Shown here: piece after piece, positions 50,742 to 60,285 of the stretch
Layout: every line of letters begins with the position of its first letter
How positions within the stretch are numbered: the stretch's first letter is position 1
Source: Streptomyces sp. H39-S7
Lineage (GTDB): Bacteria > Actinomycetota > Actinomycetes > Streptomycetales > Streptomycetaceae
Length of the DNA stretch: 64,000 bases
Assembly (NCBI RefSeq): GCF_027158205.1
Contig: NZ_JAPVLU010000013.1
Location: 124,001 to 188,000 of the forward strand
Direction: 5' to 3'
The notes under the pieces: model-generated
What the model was told of the DNA's origin: nothing
The model's database searches: none
What the model saw: only the letters and a program-made list of their open reading frames with translations
Made by a program: the position numbers and the translations under genes

Positions 50742-51632
50742 TCACCAGTAGACGACGACCTTGTCGCCGGCCTTGACCTGGTTGAAGAGGGAGGCGATGG
50801 CGGCCTTGTCGCGCACGTTCACGCAGCCGTGGGAGGCACCGGCGTAACCGCGGGCCGCGAAGTCCGACGAGTAGTGCACGGCCTGGCCGCCACTGAAGAA
50901 CATCGCGTACGGCATGGACGAGTGGTAGATCGTCGAGACGTGGTCACGGCTCTTGAAGTCCACCTTGAACAGGCCCTCGCGGGTCGGGGTGTACTGGGAA
51001 CCGAAGCGCACGTCCATCGAGGTCTGCACCTTGCCGTCGATCACCCAGGAGAGCGACCGGCTGGTCTTGCTGATGCAGAGCACCCGGCCGGTCATGCAGC
51101 GCGGGTCGAGCTTGGTACTGGCCGGCTGGGTGGTGGGCGGGTACATGGCCGCGTGCGTCGGCTGCTTGGTGACGCTGCGCAGCTTGCTCCAGGTCTGGGC
51201 GGAGACGCTGCCGGTCATCGGCAGCTCGTAGCGCTCCTGGAAGTCGTTCACGGCGTTCGCGGTGACCGAGCCGTACGTGCCGGTGGGCGTGCGGCTGAAC
51301 AGGTTGAGCTGGCCCAGCCGGGCCTGCAGCTCGCGGACCTGCGTGCCGGTGGAGCCCTGCTTCATGACCGCGGGCACGACCGGGGGCTTGGACGTGGTGG
51401 CGGAAGCGCTGGGAATGGTGGTGGGCGAAGCCGTGGTCGAACCCGACTCCGAGGGCGAGGGTGAGTCGCTCGGGCTCGCGGAGTCGGTGGGACTCGCGGT
51501 GGTCGACGCGGAAGGCGCCGGCTTGGCGTCCGCGGCGGGCTTGTTCTGCGGGCCGCAGCCCACCAGAGCCGCTGCCGCGAGTGCGGCCACCACGATCGCT
51601 ATCGGAGTTCTCTTCGTACGCAAGACAGTCAC
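50742..51632 (-). CDS. L,D-transpeptidase lipoprotein with PG-binding domain
   Basis: 296 residues. Lipobox A-L-V-G-C (Cys at about 22), a Ser/Thr/Pro-rich linker to about 85, a peptidoglycan-binding domain (G-S-T-G-T-Q-V-R-E-L-Q-A-R-L-G, about 95-150) and a YkuD catalytic domain. The active-site motif is G-A-S-H-G-C-V-N-V-R (HxxxxSHGCxN). It makes 3-3 crosslinks in the wall outside the membrane. The GTG at 51632 has a GGGGGG site 6 nt away; the ATG at 51758 would add a non-hydrophobic leader. Convergent with the HEAT gene, divergent from the mutase gene. Confidence 0.94.
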   Translation of the reverse strand: MTVLRTKRTPIAIVVAALAAAALVGCGPQNKPAADAKPAPSASTTASPTDSASPSDSPSPSESGSTTASPTTIPSASATTSKPPVVPAVMKQGSTGTQVRELQARLGQLNLFSRTPTGTYGSVTANAVNDFQERYELPMTGSVSAQTWSKLRSVTKQPTHAAMYPPTTQPASTKLDPRCMTGRVLCISKTSRSLSWVIDGKVQTSMDVRFGSQYTPTREGLFKVDFKSRDHVSTIYHSSMPYAMFFSGGQAVHYSSDFAARGYAGASHGCVNVRDKAAIASLFNQVKAGDKVVVYW

Positions 51633-51790
51633 CCTTTGCCCCCCAGAATCTGCAGTTACACGCCTAGACACTTCAGCCGCCCATGCAGTTGCACAGATCC
51701 CGGGCAAGACTGTTCCGTGACATTCGAGTGACCGGACTGTGAGGAAACTCCGGCCCACCGGAACGCGACAGCAGTGCGGAGGCGTGAACC

Positions 51791-53389
51791 ATGGCGCGCG
51801 AGAAGGACACCGCCCGGTCCACCGAGAGTGGACTGCCCATCGAGCCGGTCTACGGACCCGCGGCGCTCGACGGCTGGGATCCGGCGGAGAAGCTCGGCGA
51901 GCCGGGCTCGTACCCGTTCACCCGGGGCGTCTACCCGTCGATGTACACCGGCCGCCCCTGGACCATGCGGCAGTACGCCGGCTTCGGCACGGCCGTCGAG
52001 TCCAACGCCCGCTACCAGCAGCTGATCGCCAACGGCACGATGGGCCTGTCCGTCGCCTTCGACCTGCCGACCCAGATGGGCCACGACTCGGACGCGCCGA
52101 TCGCCGGCGGCGAGGTGGGCAAGGTCGGCGTCGCCATCGACTCCGTCGAGGACATGAAGGTGCTCTTCGGCGGCATCCCGCTGGACAAGGTCTCCACGTC
52201 CATGACGATCAACGCCCCCGCCGCGCTCCTGCTGCTGATGTACCAGCTCGTCGGCGAGGAGCAGGGCGTCCCGGCCGGCCGGCTCACCGGCACCATCCAG
52301 AACGACGTGCTCAAGGAGTACATCGCGCGCGGCACGTACATCTTCCCGCCGAAGCCGTCGCTGCGGCTGATCGCGGACATCTTCAGGTACTGCCGCACCG
52401 AGATCCCGAAGTGGAACACGATCTCGATCTCCGGCTACCACATGGCCGAGGCCGGCGCCTCGCCCGCGCAGGAGATCGCCTTCACGCTCGCCGACGGCAT
52501 CGAGTACGTCCGCACCGCCGTCGCCGCGGGCATGGACGTGGACGACTTCGCGCCCCGCCTCTCCTTCTTCTTCGTCGCGCGCACGACCATCCTCGAAGAG
52601 GTCGCGAAGTTCCGCGCCGCCCGCCGGATCTGGGCACGGGTGATGCGGGACGAGTTCGGCGCGAAGGACCCCAGGTCGCAGATGCTGCGCTTCCACACCC
52701 AGACCGCCGGTGTGCAGCTCACCGCGCAGCAGCCCGAGGTCAACCTCGTCCGGGTGGCCGTCCAGGGCCTGGCCGCGGTGCTCGGCGGCACGCAGTCGCT
52801 GCACACCAACTCCTTCGACGAGGCCATCGCCCTGCCCACCGACAAGTCGGCCCGCCTCGCGCTGCGCACCCAGCAGGTGCTCGCCTACGAGACGGACGTG
52901 ACCGCGACCGTCGACCCGTTCGCGGGCTCGTACGCGGTCGAGCGGATGACCGACGAGGTCGAGGCCCTCGCGCTGGACCTGATGCGCAGGGTCGAGGACA
53001 TGGGCGGCGCCGTCAGCGCGATCGAGCACGGCTTCCAGAAGGGCGAGATCGAGCGCAGCGCCTACCGCATCGCCCTGGAGCAGGATGCGGGCGACCGCGT
53101 CGTGGTCGGAATGAACCGCTTCCAGCTCGACGAGGAGGACCCGTACGAGCCGCTGCGCGTCGACCCGGCCATCGAGGCCCAGCAGGCCGCGCGGCTGGCG
53201 ACGCTGCGCTCCACCCGCGACCAGGGCGCGGTCGACGCCGCGCTCGCGGCACTGCGGAAGGCCGCCCGGGGAACGGAGAACGTCCTGTACCCGATGAAGG
53301 ACGCGCTGCGCGCCCGGGCCACCGTCGGCGAGGTCTGCAACGCGCTGCGTGAGGTGTGGGGGACGTACGTGCCGACCGACGCGTTCTGA
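51791..53389 (+). CDS. acyl-CoA mutase large subunit (methylmalonyl-CoA mutase type), no B12 domain
   Basis: 532 residues cover the TIM-barrel part of a methylmalonyl-CoA mutase: [30 protein letters not shown], and [11 protein letters not shown]. The C-terminal B12-binding domain (DxHxxG) is absent, as in split mutases where the cobalamin subunit is a separate gene. None is in this window. Tyr in R-Q-Y-A-G-F is retained as in methylmalonyl-type enzymes; assignment versus isobutyryl- or ethylmalonyl-type substrates needs phylogeny. The ATG has GGAGGCG 6 nt upstream. Divergent from the L,D-transpeptidase. Confidence 0.92.
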   Translation: MAREKDTARSTESGLPIEPVYGPAALDGWDPAEKLGEPGSYPFTRGVYPSMYTGRPWTMRQYAGFGTAVESNARYQQLIANGTMGLSVAFDLPTQMGHDSDAPIAGGEVGKVGVAIDSVEDMKVLFGGIPLDKVSTSMTINAPAALLLLMYQLVGEEQGVPAGRLTGTIQNDVLKEYIARGTYIFPPKPSLRLIADIFRYCRTEIPKWNTISISGYHMAEAGASPAQEIAFTLADGIEYVRTAVAAGMDVDDFAPRLSFFFVARTTILEEVAKFRAARRIWARVMRDEFGAKDPRSQMLRFHTQTAGVQLTAQQPEVNLVRVAVQGLAAVLGGTQSLHTNSFDEAIALPTDKSARLALRTQQVLAYETDVTATVDPFAGSYAVERMTDEVEALALDLMRRVEDMGGAVSAIEHGFQKGEIERSAYRIALEQDAGDRVVVGMNRFQLDEEDPYEPLRVDPAIEAQQAARLATLRSTRDQGAVDAALAALRKAARGTENVLYPMKDALRARATVGEVCNALREVWGTYVPTDAF

Positions 53390-53414
53390 GCGCCGGCGGT
53401 CGGAGCGCCGCTGA

Positions 53415-53546
53415 TCAGAGCATGTGCAGCTGGGTGACGAGCATGGCCAGAACGATGCACAGCGCCCATCCGGCGATGTGCTCGACGATCTTCTTGCTGT
53501 CCTGGGGCCCGCCCGTACCGGTACGCGCCGCTGCGATCTCCGCCAT
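53415..53546 (-). CDS. 43-residue single-pass membrane peptide
   Basis: A short frame starting at ATG 53546: M-A-E-I-A-A-A-R-T-G-T-G-G-P-Q-D-S-K-K, then a 20-residue hydrophobic helix (A-L-C-I-V-L-A-M-L-V), ending H-M-L. A GGGACTGGCA sequence before the ATG is a weak ribosome site. It lies alone between the mutase gene (convergent, 25 nt) and the flavin monooxygenase. The charged start and one helix suggest a small membrane peptide. I know no family name. Confidence 0.6.
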   Translation of the reverse strand: MAEIAAARTGTGGPQDSKKIVEHIAGWALCIVLAMLVTQLHML

Positions 53547-53572
53547 TGCCAGTCCCTGTCGTCCGAGATGAA

Positions 53573-53606
53573 GAGCCCCCGTAGCTGCTCAGGATGCGGG
53601 GGTCTC
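53573..53606. terminator. probable terminator after the flavin monooxygenase
   Basis: GAG-CCCCCG (53573-53581) pairs with CGGGGG-t-CTC (53597-53606) with a one-base bulge. Lies 30 nt downstream of the monooxygenase stop on the minus strand and upstream of the small peptide gene. A T-rich TTCATC follows on that strand. Confidence 0.5.
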
Positions 53607-53635
53607 GCGCCCGATGTACAGGGTCATAATCACCT

Positions 53636-55174
53636 TTATGGCCGATCGTGACCCAATTCACCGCATGGGCGGTCGGTGAACCGGGCAACATACGCCGGCA
53701 CGTCGGCCGGATCACGCGTGGCCAGGCCGATGTAGCCGTCGGGCCGGACGAGGAAGAGGCCGTCGCCGTACGCCGCGTGCGCGCCGCTCGCGCCGTGCTC
53801 CGGGGTGTCGTCGATCCGGTGCGCGTGCACGAGGTCCGCGGGAATGCCGGGCGGCACGTGCGCGGTCCCGAGGGCGAGCAGCGTGAAGTGCGGGCCGCGG
53901 AAGAGGTCGAAGAGCCGGCCGCCGCCGGCCAGCGGCGCGTCGGGGGCCCGGTCGCCGGCGCGCGGCGCCGCGTCGGGCAGCGTCCCGTCGGGCAGCGCGT
54001 CGGCCCGGAGTTCGCGGGTGAGCGGGCCGCCGCGGTAGTGCAGCTCCAGGCCGTGGGTGTCGGTGCCGCGCTGCCGGGCGGCGGTGTCGTCGCCGTCGCG
54101 GGTCGCGCCGTGCAGCCGGGTGCTGATCCCCAGGACGTCGGCGGCGATCGGCAGCCGTTCCTCCTCGTAGCTGTCGAGGAGCCCGGCGTCCGCACCGTGC
54201 CGCAGCACCTGGCCGAGCTTCCACCCCAGGTTGTACGCGTCCTGGACGCTGGTGTTCAGGCCCTGCCCGCCGGCCGGCGAGTGGATGTGCGCGGCGTCGC
54301 CGGCGAGGAACACCCGCCCGACGCGGAAGCGGTCGGCCATGGCCGCGCTGGGATGGAAGACGGACGACCAGAGCACCTCGCGGACCTGCTCGCCGCCGAT
54401 CGGCGTCCGGGCGCCGACGAGCGCCCGGACGCCTTCGACGGAGCCGTCGGGCCCGGTGTCCGTGTACTGGGCCAGCAGCTGGAAGTGGTCGGTGCCGGCC
54501 AGCGGGCAGAGCATCACGGTGCCGCCCTCCGCCTTGGGCCAGACGTGCCAGTGGTCGCGGTCGATGCCGCCGAGCAGCAGGTCGGCGATGAGGATCGGGT
54601 GCGGGTCGATGGTCTCGCCGGTCATGCCGACGCCGAGCGCCCGGCGGCCGGCGGAGCGTCCGCCGTCGGCGGCGACCAGGTAGCGGGCCCGGACGGTGCC
54701 GGCCGTCCCGTCGGGGAAGGAGAGCGCCGCGTCGACGCCGTCGCCGTCCTGGGTGATACCGGTGAGCGTAATTCCGAACTCGACGACGCCGCCGAGTTCC
54801 CGCAGCCGTTCGTGGAGGATCTCCTGGGTGCGCCACTGGGTCAGCATCCAGACCTCGCCGTAGGGGGCCCGTGGCGTCGGTGCGAAACGTTCCAGCAGAT
54901 CCCACTCGCCGAGCCGCCGGTCGTCCTGCCAGCTCATCATCAGCGGGTACGGGCCGCCGAACGCGAGGACGGCGTCGATCACGCCGAGGTCGTCGAGGAC
55001 TTCCAGGGTGCGCGGCTGCAGGCCCTTGCCGCGCGAGCCCGGGAACAGCCGGTCCGCCTGCTCGACGAGGCGGGCCGATATCCCCCGGCGGGCGAGGTCG
55101 ACCGCGAGTGCCAGACCGGTGGGACCCGCTCCGGCGATGAGTACGTCCACGTCCCGCACACTGTTGAGTGCCAT
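53636..55174 (-). CDS. class A FAD-dependent monooxygenase
   Basis: 512 residues. FAD Rossmann motif I-A-G-A-G-P-T-G-L-A (residues about 12-21), ribityl-contact motif F-L-A-G-D-A-A-H-I-H-S-P, and G-G-Q-G-L-N-T-S-V-Q-D-A-Y-N-L-G-W-K. This is the UbiH/PheA-type aromatic or polyketide hydroxylase architecture with a short thioredoxin-like tail. Similar enzymes act in antibiotic or aromatic catabolism, yet no such cluster surrounds it. The ATG at 55174 gives the family-standard start before D-V-L-I-A-G-A-G. The gene is isolated; the substrate is unknown. Confidence 0.92.
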   Translation of the reverse strand: MALNSVRDVDVLIAGAGPTGLALAVDLARRGISARLVEQADRLFPGSRGKGLQPRTLEVLDDLGVIDAVLAFGGPYPLMMSWQDDRRLGEWDLLERFAPTPRAPYGEVWMLTQWRTQEILHERLRELGGVVEFGITLTGITQDGDGVDAALSFPDGTAGTVRARYLVAADGGRSAGRRALGVGMTGETIDPHPILIADLLLGGIDRDHWHVWPKAEGGTVMLCPLAGTDHFQLLAQYTDTGPDGSVEGVRALVGARTPIGGEQVREVLWSSVFHPSAAMADRFRVGRVFLAGDAAHIHSPAGGQGLNTSVQDAYNLGWKLGQVLRHGADAGLLDSYEEERLPIAADVLGISTRLHGATRDGDDTAARQRGTDTHGLELHYRGGPLTRELRADALPDGTLPDAAPRAGDRAPDAPLAGGGRLFDLFRGPHFTLLALGTAHVPPGIPADLVHAHRIDDTPEHGASGAHAAYGDGLFLVRPDGYIGLATRDPADVPAYVARFTDRPCGELGHDRP

Positions 55175-55253
55175 GCGGAGAGAGCGTACCGACCGCTTTC
55201 GAACGCCAAGCCCCCATGATTCATGGGCAGTTGAGGAAACCGTCAAGCTTCGG

Positions 55254-56408
55254 TCAACGGGTGGGAGCTTTCGGGACCATCGTCAGAAAGCGCTTGAGCC
55301 GCGGTGCCAGCGGACGCTCCACCAGGCGGTGCAGAAGCCACGCCAGCACCAGCATCGACCCGGCGGTCAGCGCCAGCACGGCGTAGGGCGACAGATGCAG
55401 CCGCTGGTGCAGCTGGAAGATGACGACCCAGCCCAGGTGCTCATGGACCAGGTAGAAGGGATAGGTCAGGATCCCCGCCGTGGTCAGCCACCGCCAGTCG
55501 ACCGCCGCGACCCGCGGCAGCAGGGTGACCGCCGCCACCGCCGCGAAGCCCAGCGTCACGATGACGATGATCACCGTCTCGGAGCGGTGCTGGAAGACGT
55601 GCGCGGCATGCGCGTGCGGTATCAGGCCCTTGACCGCGTAGTGCTGGCCGAAGAGCCAGCCGACCGCGACCACACCCCAGGAGAGCGGGTCGTGGCCGAA
55701 GCGGTACACCAGGTAGATCCCGATGCCGCCGATGAAGAACGGCGCGTACTCCGGCATCAGCACGGTCTTGAGGAATGCTCCGCCCGACGCGTCCGCGAGC
55801 ACCGCGCCCACCGTCCACAGCCCGCAGAACGCCAGCACCCGGCGGCGGGTGGCCCCCGGCAGCACGACCGCCAGCGCGAAGAGCAGGTAGAAGCGCAGCT
55901 CCGCCCAGAGCGTCCAGCACACACCGAGCACCCGGTCGGCCCCGACCGGCATCTGCAGCATCGTCATATTGGTGAGCAGATCGCTCGGCGACACCGTCTT
56001 CCAGACGACACCGGGCAGTGCGAAGACAGCCGTGACCAGCAGGACGGCCGCCCAGTAGGCCGGGTACAGCCGGGTCGCGCGGGAGACCGCGAAGCTCTTG
56101 AGGGTGCGCCCCCAGCCGCTCATGCAGATGACGAACCCGCTGATCACGAAGAAGATCTGGACGCCGAGCGGGCCGTAGACGGCCGCCTTCGACAGCTCGG
56201 GGAAGACCAGCGCCGGCGTCTGGCCCCACGCCTTCCAGGCATCACCGCCGCGCCCCGCGTAGTGGTAGAAGCACACCATCAGCGCGGCCACGAGCCGCAG
56301 TCCGTCGAGCGCCCGCAGCCGCCCCCGCCGCGGCGCGGCGGCCACCGCGTCCGGTGCCACGCCCGGTTCGGGGTCCTGGGCGGTGACCCGCTGGAGCTGG
56401 AGACTCAT
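55254..56408 (-). CDS. acyltransferase 3 family membrane protein
   Basis: 384 residues with about ten transmembrane helices. Characteristic features are L-R-A-L-D-G-L-R (start), F-Y-H-Y-A-G, and G-V-Q-I-F-F-V-I-S-G-F-V-I. It transfers acyl groups to exported sugars, so here it probably O-acetylates the wall polymer. The ATG overlaps the stop of the upstream polysialyltransferase-like gene (ATGA). It is third in the minus-strand operon with that gene and the GT2. Confidence 0.92.
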   Translation of the reverse strand: MSLQLQRVTAQDPEPGVAPDAVAAAPRRGRLRALDGLRLVAALMVCFYHYAGRGGDAWKAWGQTPALVFPELSKAAVYGPLGVQIFFVISGFVICMSGWGRTLKSFAVSRATRLYPAYWAAVLLVTAVFALPGVVWKTVSPSDLLTNMTMLQMPVGADRVLGVCWTLWAELRFYLLFALAVVLPGATRRRVLAFCGLWTVGAVLADASGGAFLKTVLMPEYAPFFIGGIGIYLVYRFGHDPLSWGVVAVGWLFGQHYAVKGLIPHAHAAHVFQHRSETVIIVIVTLGFAAVAAVTLLPRVAAVDWRWLTTAGILTYPFYLVHEHLGWVVIFQLHQRLHLSPYAVLALTAGSMLVLAWLLHRLVERPLAPRLKRFLTMVPKAPTR

Positions 56409-57775
56409 CCGATGGCAGCCTTCTTCAAGGCGCGTGCGCGGCGGGCGACGCGACGCAGCAGGGGATTGCGGGGCAGGAACGCGAGCTGCGCCGGGACCGC
56501 GCCCGGCAGGGCCAGCGAAGCGAGCCGGCGGCGCTTGAAGTACCGCCAGGTCCCGGCGTTCAGATGGTGCGACAGATAGGCGACGGTCTCCTCGCGCAGC
56601 TCCGGGTACAACTGGGCCCGCATGCAGAACCCGACGGCGCGCAGCAGCGGCGTGAGGTCCCCGGCGATCCGTTCGGGGGCCGGCGGCGACCAGGTGCGGA
56701 CGGCTTCGGCGTCCTCGAGATCGGGCAGCAGGGCGTCGACGATGGTGACCGGGACGCGATTGCTGTTCTGGTACGGCGCCAGCCGCTCCAACAGCATCTC
56801 CGTACCGGTACGCGCCACCGGAATGCCGTAGAACGCCGAGGCGGTGAGCAGCGCCGTCGAGTAGCAGCCGGCCACCAGCGCCGGACGGGCCCGCTGGTAC
56901 AGCACCTCGGCGAGCACGGGGGAGTCGAGCACGGTCAGTTCCACCCCGAGCGCGGCCGCCTCCCGCTCCAGCGGCTCCGACCAGTGCGCGGGGGCGATCG
57001 GATGCGGCTTGAAGATGATCCGCCGGTGCCCGAGGGCCGCCGCGCCGCGCAGCATCCGCAGGTGCAGCTCCTCCTCCTCGGCGGCCGTGAGGATACCCAG
57101 CGCGGACAGGTACTGGCCGAGCAGCAGGGCCGCGTCCTCCGGGAGCCCGGCCGGTTCGGCGCCCTCGTGTCCGTGGCTCGCGTCGGCGAGCTCCGACAGC
57201 ACCTTGGTGAACTCGGCGGCGGGCACGATCTGCGAGGCGATGCCGTACTCGGTCAGCAGCAGCGGCCGCAGTCCGGTCACCAGGTCGAGGTGGAGCAGCC
57301 GGTTGATGCGGGTGGTCACCAGCGGTTCCAGCTTGTCGCGGGTCGGGCCGTACGACATCAGTCCGTCCGCGTACACGTCGATCGTCGCGGCCGGGAAGAG
57401 CCTGACCAGGGCGGCGGCGGGCTTGACCTGGATCGACTCGACGATCAGCTCCAGGTCGTCGTCCCCGAGGTCCCACAGCGTCCGCAGGTACCGCTCCCAC
57501 ATCGGAACGTCCTCGGGGCGCGGCGACCAGTCGCCGGGGTGCATGGGCGCGATGGTCTCGTTCCACGACAGGACCCGGTCGAACCTGCCGCGCAGCGCGT
57601 CGAAGCCGGGGGCCTCGTCGACGGCGGGCGTGGTCTCGGGAACGGCGGAGTTGTTGCTGACCAGCAGCAGCCGGCGGTCCGCCGGACCGAACAGTCCCGC
57701 GTCCAGGGCCGCCGCGATGGTGGCGGCCCCGTACAGCGTCGAGGCGACGTGTATCTGCGTACGTGCGCGGGCCAT
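56405..57775 (-). CDS. alpha-2,8-polysialyltransferase-like protein
   Basis: 456 residues. The N-terminal Q-I-H-V-A-S-T-L-Y-G-A-A-T and the K-P-H-P-I-A-P segment (conserved His-Pro near residue 258) match the bacterial polysialyltransferase family (POLYST, GT52-like GT-B). It should extend a nonulosonic-acid polymer using the CMP-activated sugar made by the neighbouring NeuA. The C-terminus is basic (R-A-R-A-L-K-K). The ATG overlaps the GT2 stop by one base (TGATG), and the stop overlaps the acyltransferase start. Confidence 0.8.
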   Translation of the reverse strand: MARARTQIHVASTLYGAATIAAALDAGLFGPADRRLLLVSNNSAVPETTPAVDEAPGFDALRGRFDRVLSWNETIAPMHPGDWSPRPEDVPMWERYLRTLWDLGDDDLELIVESIQVKPAAALVRLFPAATIDVYADGLMSYGPTRDKLEPLVTTRINRLLHLDLVTGLRPLLLTEYGIASQIVPAAEFTKVLSELADASHGHEGAEPAGLPEDAALLLGQYLSALGILTAAEEEELHLRMLRGAAALGHRRIIFKPHPIAPAHWSEPLEREAAALGVELTVLDSPVLAEVLYQRARPALVAGCYSTALLTASAFYGIPVARTGTEMLLERLAPYQNSNRVPVTIVDALLPDLEDAEAVRTWSPPAPERIAGDLTPLLRAVGFCMRAQLYPELREETVAYLSHHLNAGTWRYFKRRRLASLALPGAVPAQLAFLPRNPLLRRVARRARALKKAAIG

Positions 57776-58758
57776 CAGGCGGCCACCGTCCCGGTCGAGG
57801 AGGCGAGCCGCCTTCGCAGGCGGCGCAGCGGGACGCTCCGGTCGACACCCATCGAGTCCAGCGCCTCCCGGAGGATGTCCTGCGGCATCCGCTTCAGAGC
57901 GGCGGCGCTCATCGTCTTCAACTGGCGTGCGACCTGCGGTTCGAAGCGTTCGATGGAGTTGAGGTGGTGGGCGATGATCGCGCAGTAGGTCCGTACGGCC
58001 TTCGGCAGGAACCGGTCCGCGTCCCGGTCGGCGGCGGTCTCCGCGAGCACCTGGTCGAAGGAGCGGATGAAGTCCAGCTGCCGTACGTCGCCGATCTGGG
58101 TGAGCGAGGTGGCGACGCCACGCCGGTAGAAGACCCCGAGCAGGCCCACCACCGCGAAGGACGCCGCCTCCCGGTGCAGCCGCCAGATCCACGGCCGGTC
58201 CTCGGCGGTCCGCAGACCGTCGGGGAAGTGCAGCAGTCCCGCGTCGGCGAGCCGGCGGTGGTAGATCCCGGCCCAGGCGAAGGGGTAGTCGACGGAGGTC
58301 GGCCGGTCGGCGGGCAGGATCGCCTCGCGCGGGTTCAGCACCACCCCGCGACGGCCGTGCGGCACGTGCGTGATGACCCGGACCCGCTCGGTGCACTGCA
58401 CATGGTCGGTCCGGACGAAGTCGGTGCCCAGTTCCTCGATGGACGCCAGCAGCTGGGACAGGTAGCCGGGGGCCAGCCAGTCGTCGCCGTCGAGGAAGGT
58501 GAGGAACTCGCCGCGGGCCACGTCGATTCCGGTGTTGCGGGCGGTGGCCAGGCCGCCATTGGTCTCGCGCGCCACGAGAACGGAGCCGGGAAGGGTGCGT
58601 GTCGCCCGCTCCAGGATTTTCGGTGTGTCATCCGTCGAACGGTCGTCGACCAGGATGAATTCGAAATCCGGACGGGAGTTCGCACGAAGACTTTGGAGCA
58701 TGTCGGGTGCGAATGCCTGCACGTTGTAAAACGGCACAATGACGGAGAGCTTGACCAC
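57775..58758 (-). CDS. GT2 family glycosyltransferase
   Basis: 327 residues. GT-A fold: L-S-V-I-V-P-F-Y-N-V-Q, V-D-D-R-S-T-D-D-T, A-R-N-T-G, F-L-D-G-D-D-W (DxD) are all present. The C-terminal 100 residues are helical. It would add an acceptor or linker sugar to the wall polymer. The GTG at 58758 is chosen; no clear ribosome site. It heads the minus-strand operon and is divergent from the DUF6716 gene. Its partner genes are polysialyltransferase-like and acyltransferase. Confidence 0.9.
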   Translation of the reverse strand: MVKLSVIVPFYNVQAFAPDMLQSLRANSRPDFEFILVDDRSTDDTPKILERATRTLPGSVLVARETNGGLATARNTGIDVARGEFLTFLDGDDWLAPGYLSQLLASIEELGTDFVRTDHVQCTERVRVITHVPHGRRGVVLNPREAILPADRPTSVDYPFAWAGIYHRRLADAGLLHFPDGLRTAEDRPWIWRLHREAASFAVVGLLGVFYRRGVATSLTQIGDVRQLDFIRSFDQVLAETAADRDADRFLPKAVRTYCAIIAHHLNSIERFEPQVARQLKTMSAAALKRMPQDILREALDSMGVDRSVPLRRLRRRLASSTGTVAA

Positions 58759-58932
58759 CTGCTGAACATTAGGGGCCGACCGGACTCGGCGGCCGACATC
58801 GCGCGGACCCTCAGGTGAACGGCGCATGTCGGGACCGTGAAGCGGGCGCCCCAAAAGCCGGGTTGGGCAATTCGCGGCACGCTGTTTACCGTCCGTTGGC
58901 TCAACGTTGGATCGCTGCTCGGAACGGATTCC

Positions 58933-58938
58933 TAGCGT
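58933..58938 (+). promoter_or_regulatory. -10 of a probable leaderless DUF6716 transcript
   Basis: TAGCGT ends 7 nt before the GTG at 58946, the same arrangement as dprE1 and the AhpD-like gene. A weak TTGGAT lies 20 nt upstream. This is the likely promoter of the plus-strand polymer operon. Confidence 0.4.
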
Positions 58939-58945
58939 CTGCGTC

Positions 58946-60262
58946 GTGCAGAAAAGTTCCTCTGATCCGCTGCGGATCACCGTTCTCGCCGATTCGGACA
59001 CCCGATGGAAATGGGGTGCGCTGACAGCGCGCCGTATTTCGTCCGATGTCCGGCTCGATGCCCGCCTGCTCCGCGGCCGGGCCACTCCGACGAGCCGCCA
59101 GCTCGCCGAGAGCGGTATACCCGCGGAGACGATGCGGGAGGTCACCGCCGCCGAGTTCCTGAGCGAGGCGGGCCGCGGCCGGGCTGCCGACGGCGGCTGC
59201 GACGTCATCGTGCTCGCCTGCGTCGGCGGCACCGTCCAGGCCATGCTGCACGGCCTGTCCCGCGCCTGGGAGGGCGCCGCCCGCCGCCCGGTGGTCGTCA
59301 CCGGATACGTCGGCGTGGTCTACGAGAAGCTCGCCGACGGCCTGCTGCTGCGGGCCGGCGCCGATGTGGTGCTGGCCAACAGCGCGCACGACGCCCGGCG
59401 CTTCCGCGACACCTACGCGGGTGTCGGCGCGGACACCGCCGGGATCGTCGAGACGGCGCTGCCGTTCCTGGAGGGCGCGCCCTACCGACCGTCGGACGAG
59501 CGGCCATTCACCGTCACCTTCGCCGTGCAGCCGTCCGCGCCGGAAGGCCGGGCCGACCGCACGTACCTGGCCCGGCGCGCGGTGGAGCACGCCCGGCGGC
59601 ACCCGGAGCGCGAGGTCCTGGTCAAGCTGCGCAGCAAGCCCGGCGAGCACACCACGCACATCGAGGAGCACCCGTACCAGAAGCTCGTCGCCAAGCTCGG
59701 GCCGCCGGACAACCTGCGGCTGGTCTACGGGCACATGGGCGAGGTGCTGGACAGGACCGACCTCCTGGTGACCGTCAGCTCCACCGCGGCCCTGGAGTCC
59801 CTGCACCGCTCCATCCCCACCGCCGTCCTCACCGACCTCGGCATCCGCGAGTCCCTCGGCAACCACCACTTCCTCGGCTCCGGCTGCTTCGCCTCCTGGG
59901 ACCAGCTCGACGAGGGCCGCGCCCCGCAGGCCGATCCCGTCTGGCTCGCCGCCCAGGGCGTGGCCGCCGCAGCGCCGTTCGAAGCGCTGCGCGAACGCGT
60001 CACCGCTCTTGCCGCGGCCGACGAACTGCCGCCGCCCGCGCCGTACTACACCCTGCTCACCGCCCCCGGCTACCTGCCGGGCGTGCTGGCCCGGCACGGT
60101 CTCGACGCCAAGGGGGAGCCGCTGCCCGGCGCGGTCGCCGAGCGCGAGCCCAGTGCCCTGCGCCGTGTGCTGCGGGACGCCGCGCGCAACTCCGCGCGTA
60201 CCGCCTACCGGCAGGGCGTGCAGCGCGTCGCGCCCGTCATCCGCCGCTGGGGCCAGCTGTGA
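58946..60262 (+). CDS. DUF6716 family putative glycosyltransferase
   Basis: 438 residues. The N-terminal half starts L-R-I-T-V-L-A-D-S-D-T-R-W-K-W-G-A-L, a signature of the DUF6716 family. The middle shows V-K-L-R-S-K-P-G-E-H-T-T-H and L-V-T-V-S-S-T-A-A-L-E, which look like a GT-B nucleotide-sugar half. The exact role in the polymer is unknown. The GTG at 58946 is chosen for the TAGCGT box 7 nt upstream and the domain start. Overlaps the next gene by 4 nt if the latter starts at 60259. Confidence 0.82.
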   Translation: MQKSSSDPLRITVLADSDTRWKWGALTARRISSDVRLDARLLRGRATPTSRQLAESGIPAETMREVTAAEFLSEAGRGRAADGGCDVIVLACVGGTVQAMLHGLSRAWEGAARRPVVVTGYVGVVYEKLADGLLLRAGADVVLANSAHDARRFRDTYAGVGADTAGIVETALPFLEGAPYRPSDERPFTVTFAVQPSAPEGRADRTYLARRAVEHARRHPEREVLVKLRSKPGEHTTHIEEHPYQKLVAKLGPPDNLRLVYGHMGEVLDRTDLLVTVSSTAALESLHRSIPTAVLTDLGIRESLGNHHFLGSGCFASWDQLDEGRAPQADPVWLAAQGVAAAAPFEALRERVTALAAADELPPPAPYYTLLTAPGYLPGVLARHGLDAKGEPLPGAVAEREPSALRRVLRDAARNSARTAYRQGVQRVAPVIRRWGQL

Positions 60263-60285
60263 CGAACCAACCGACCGGAGCACTC

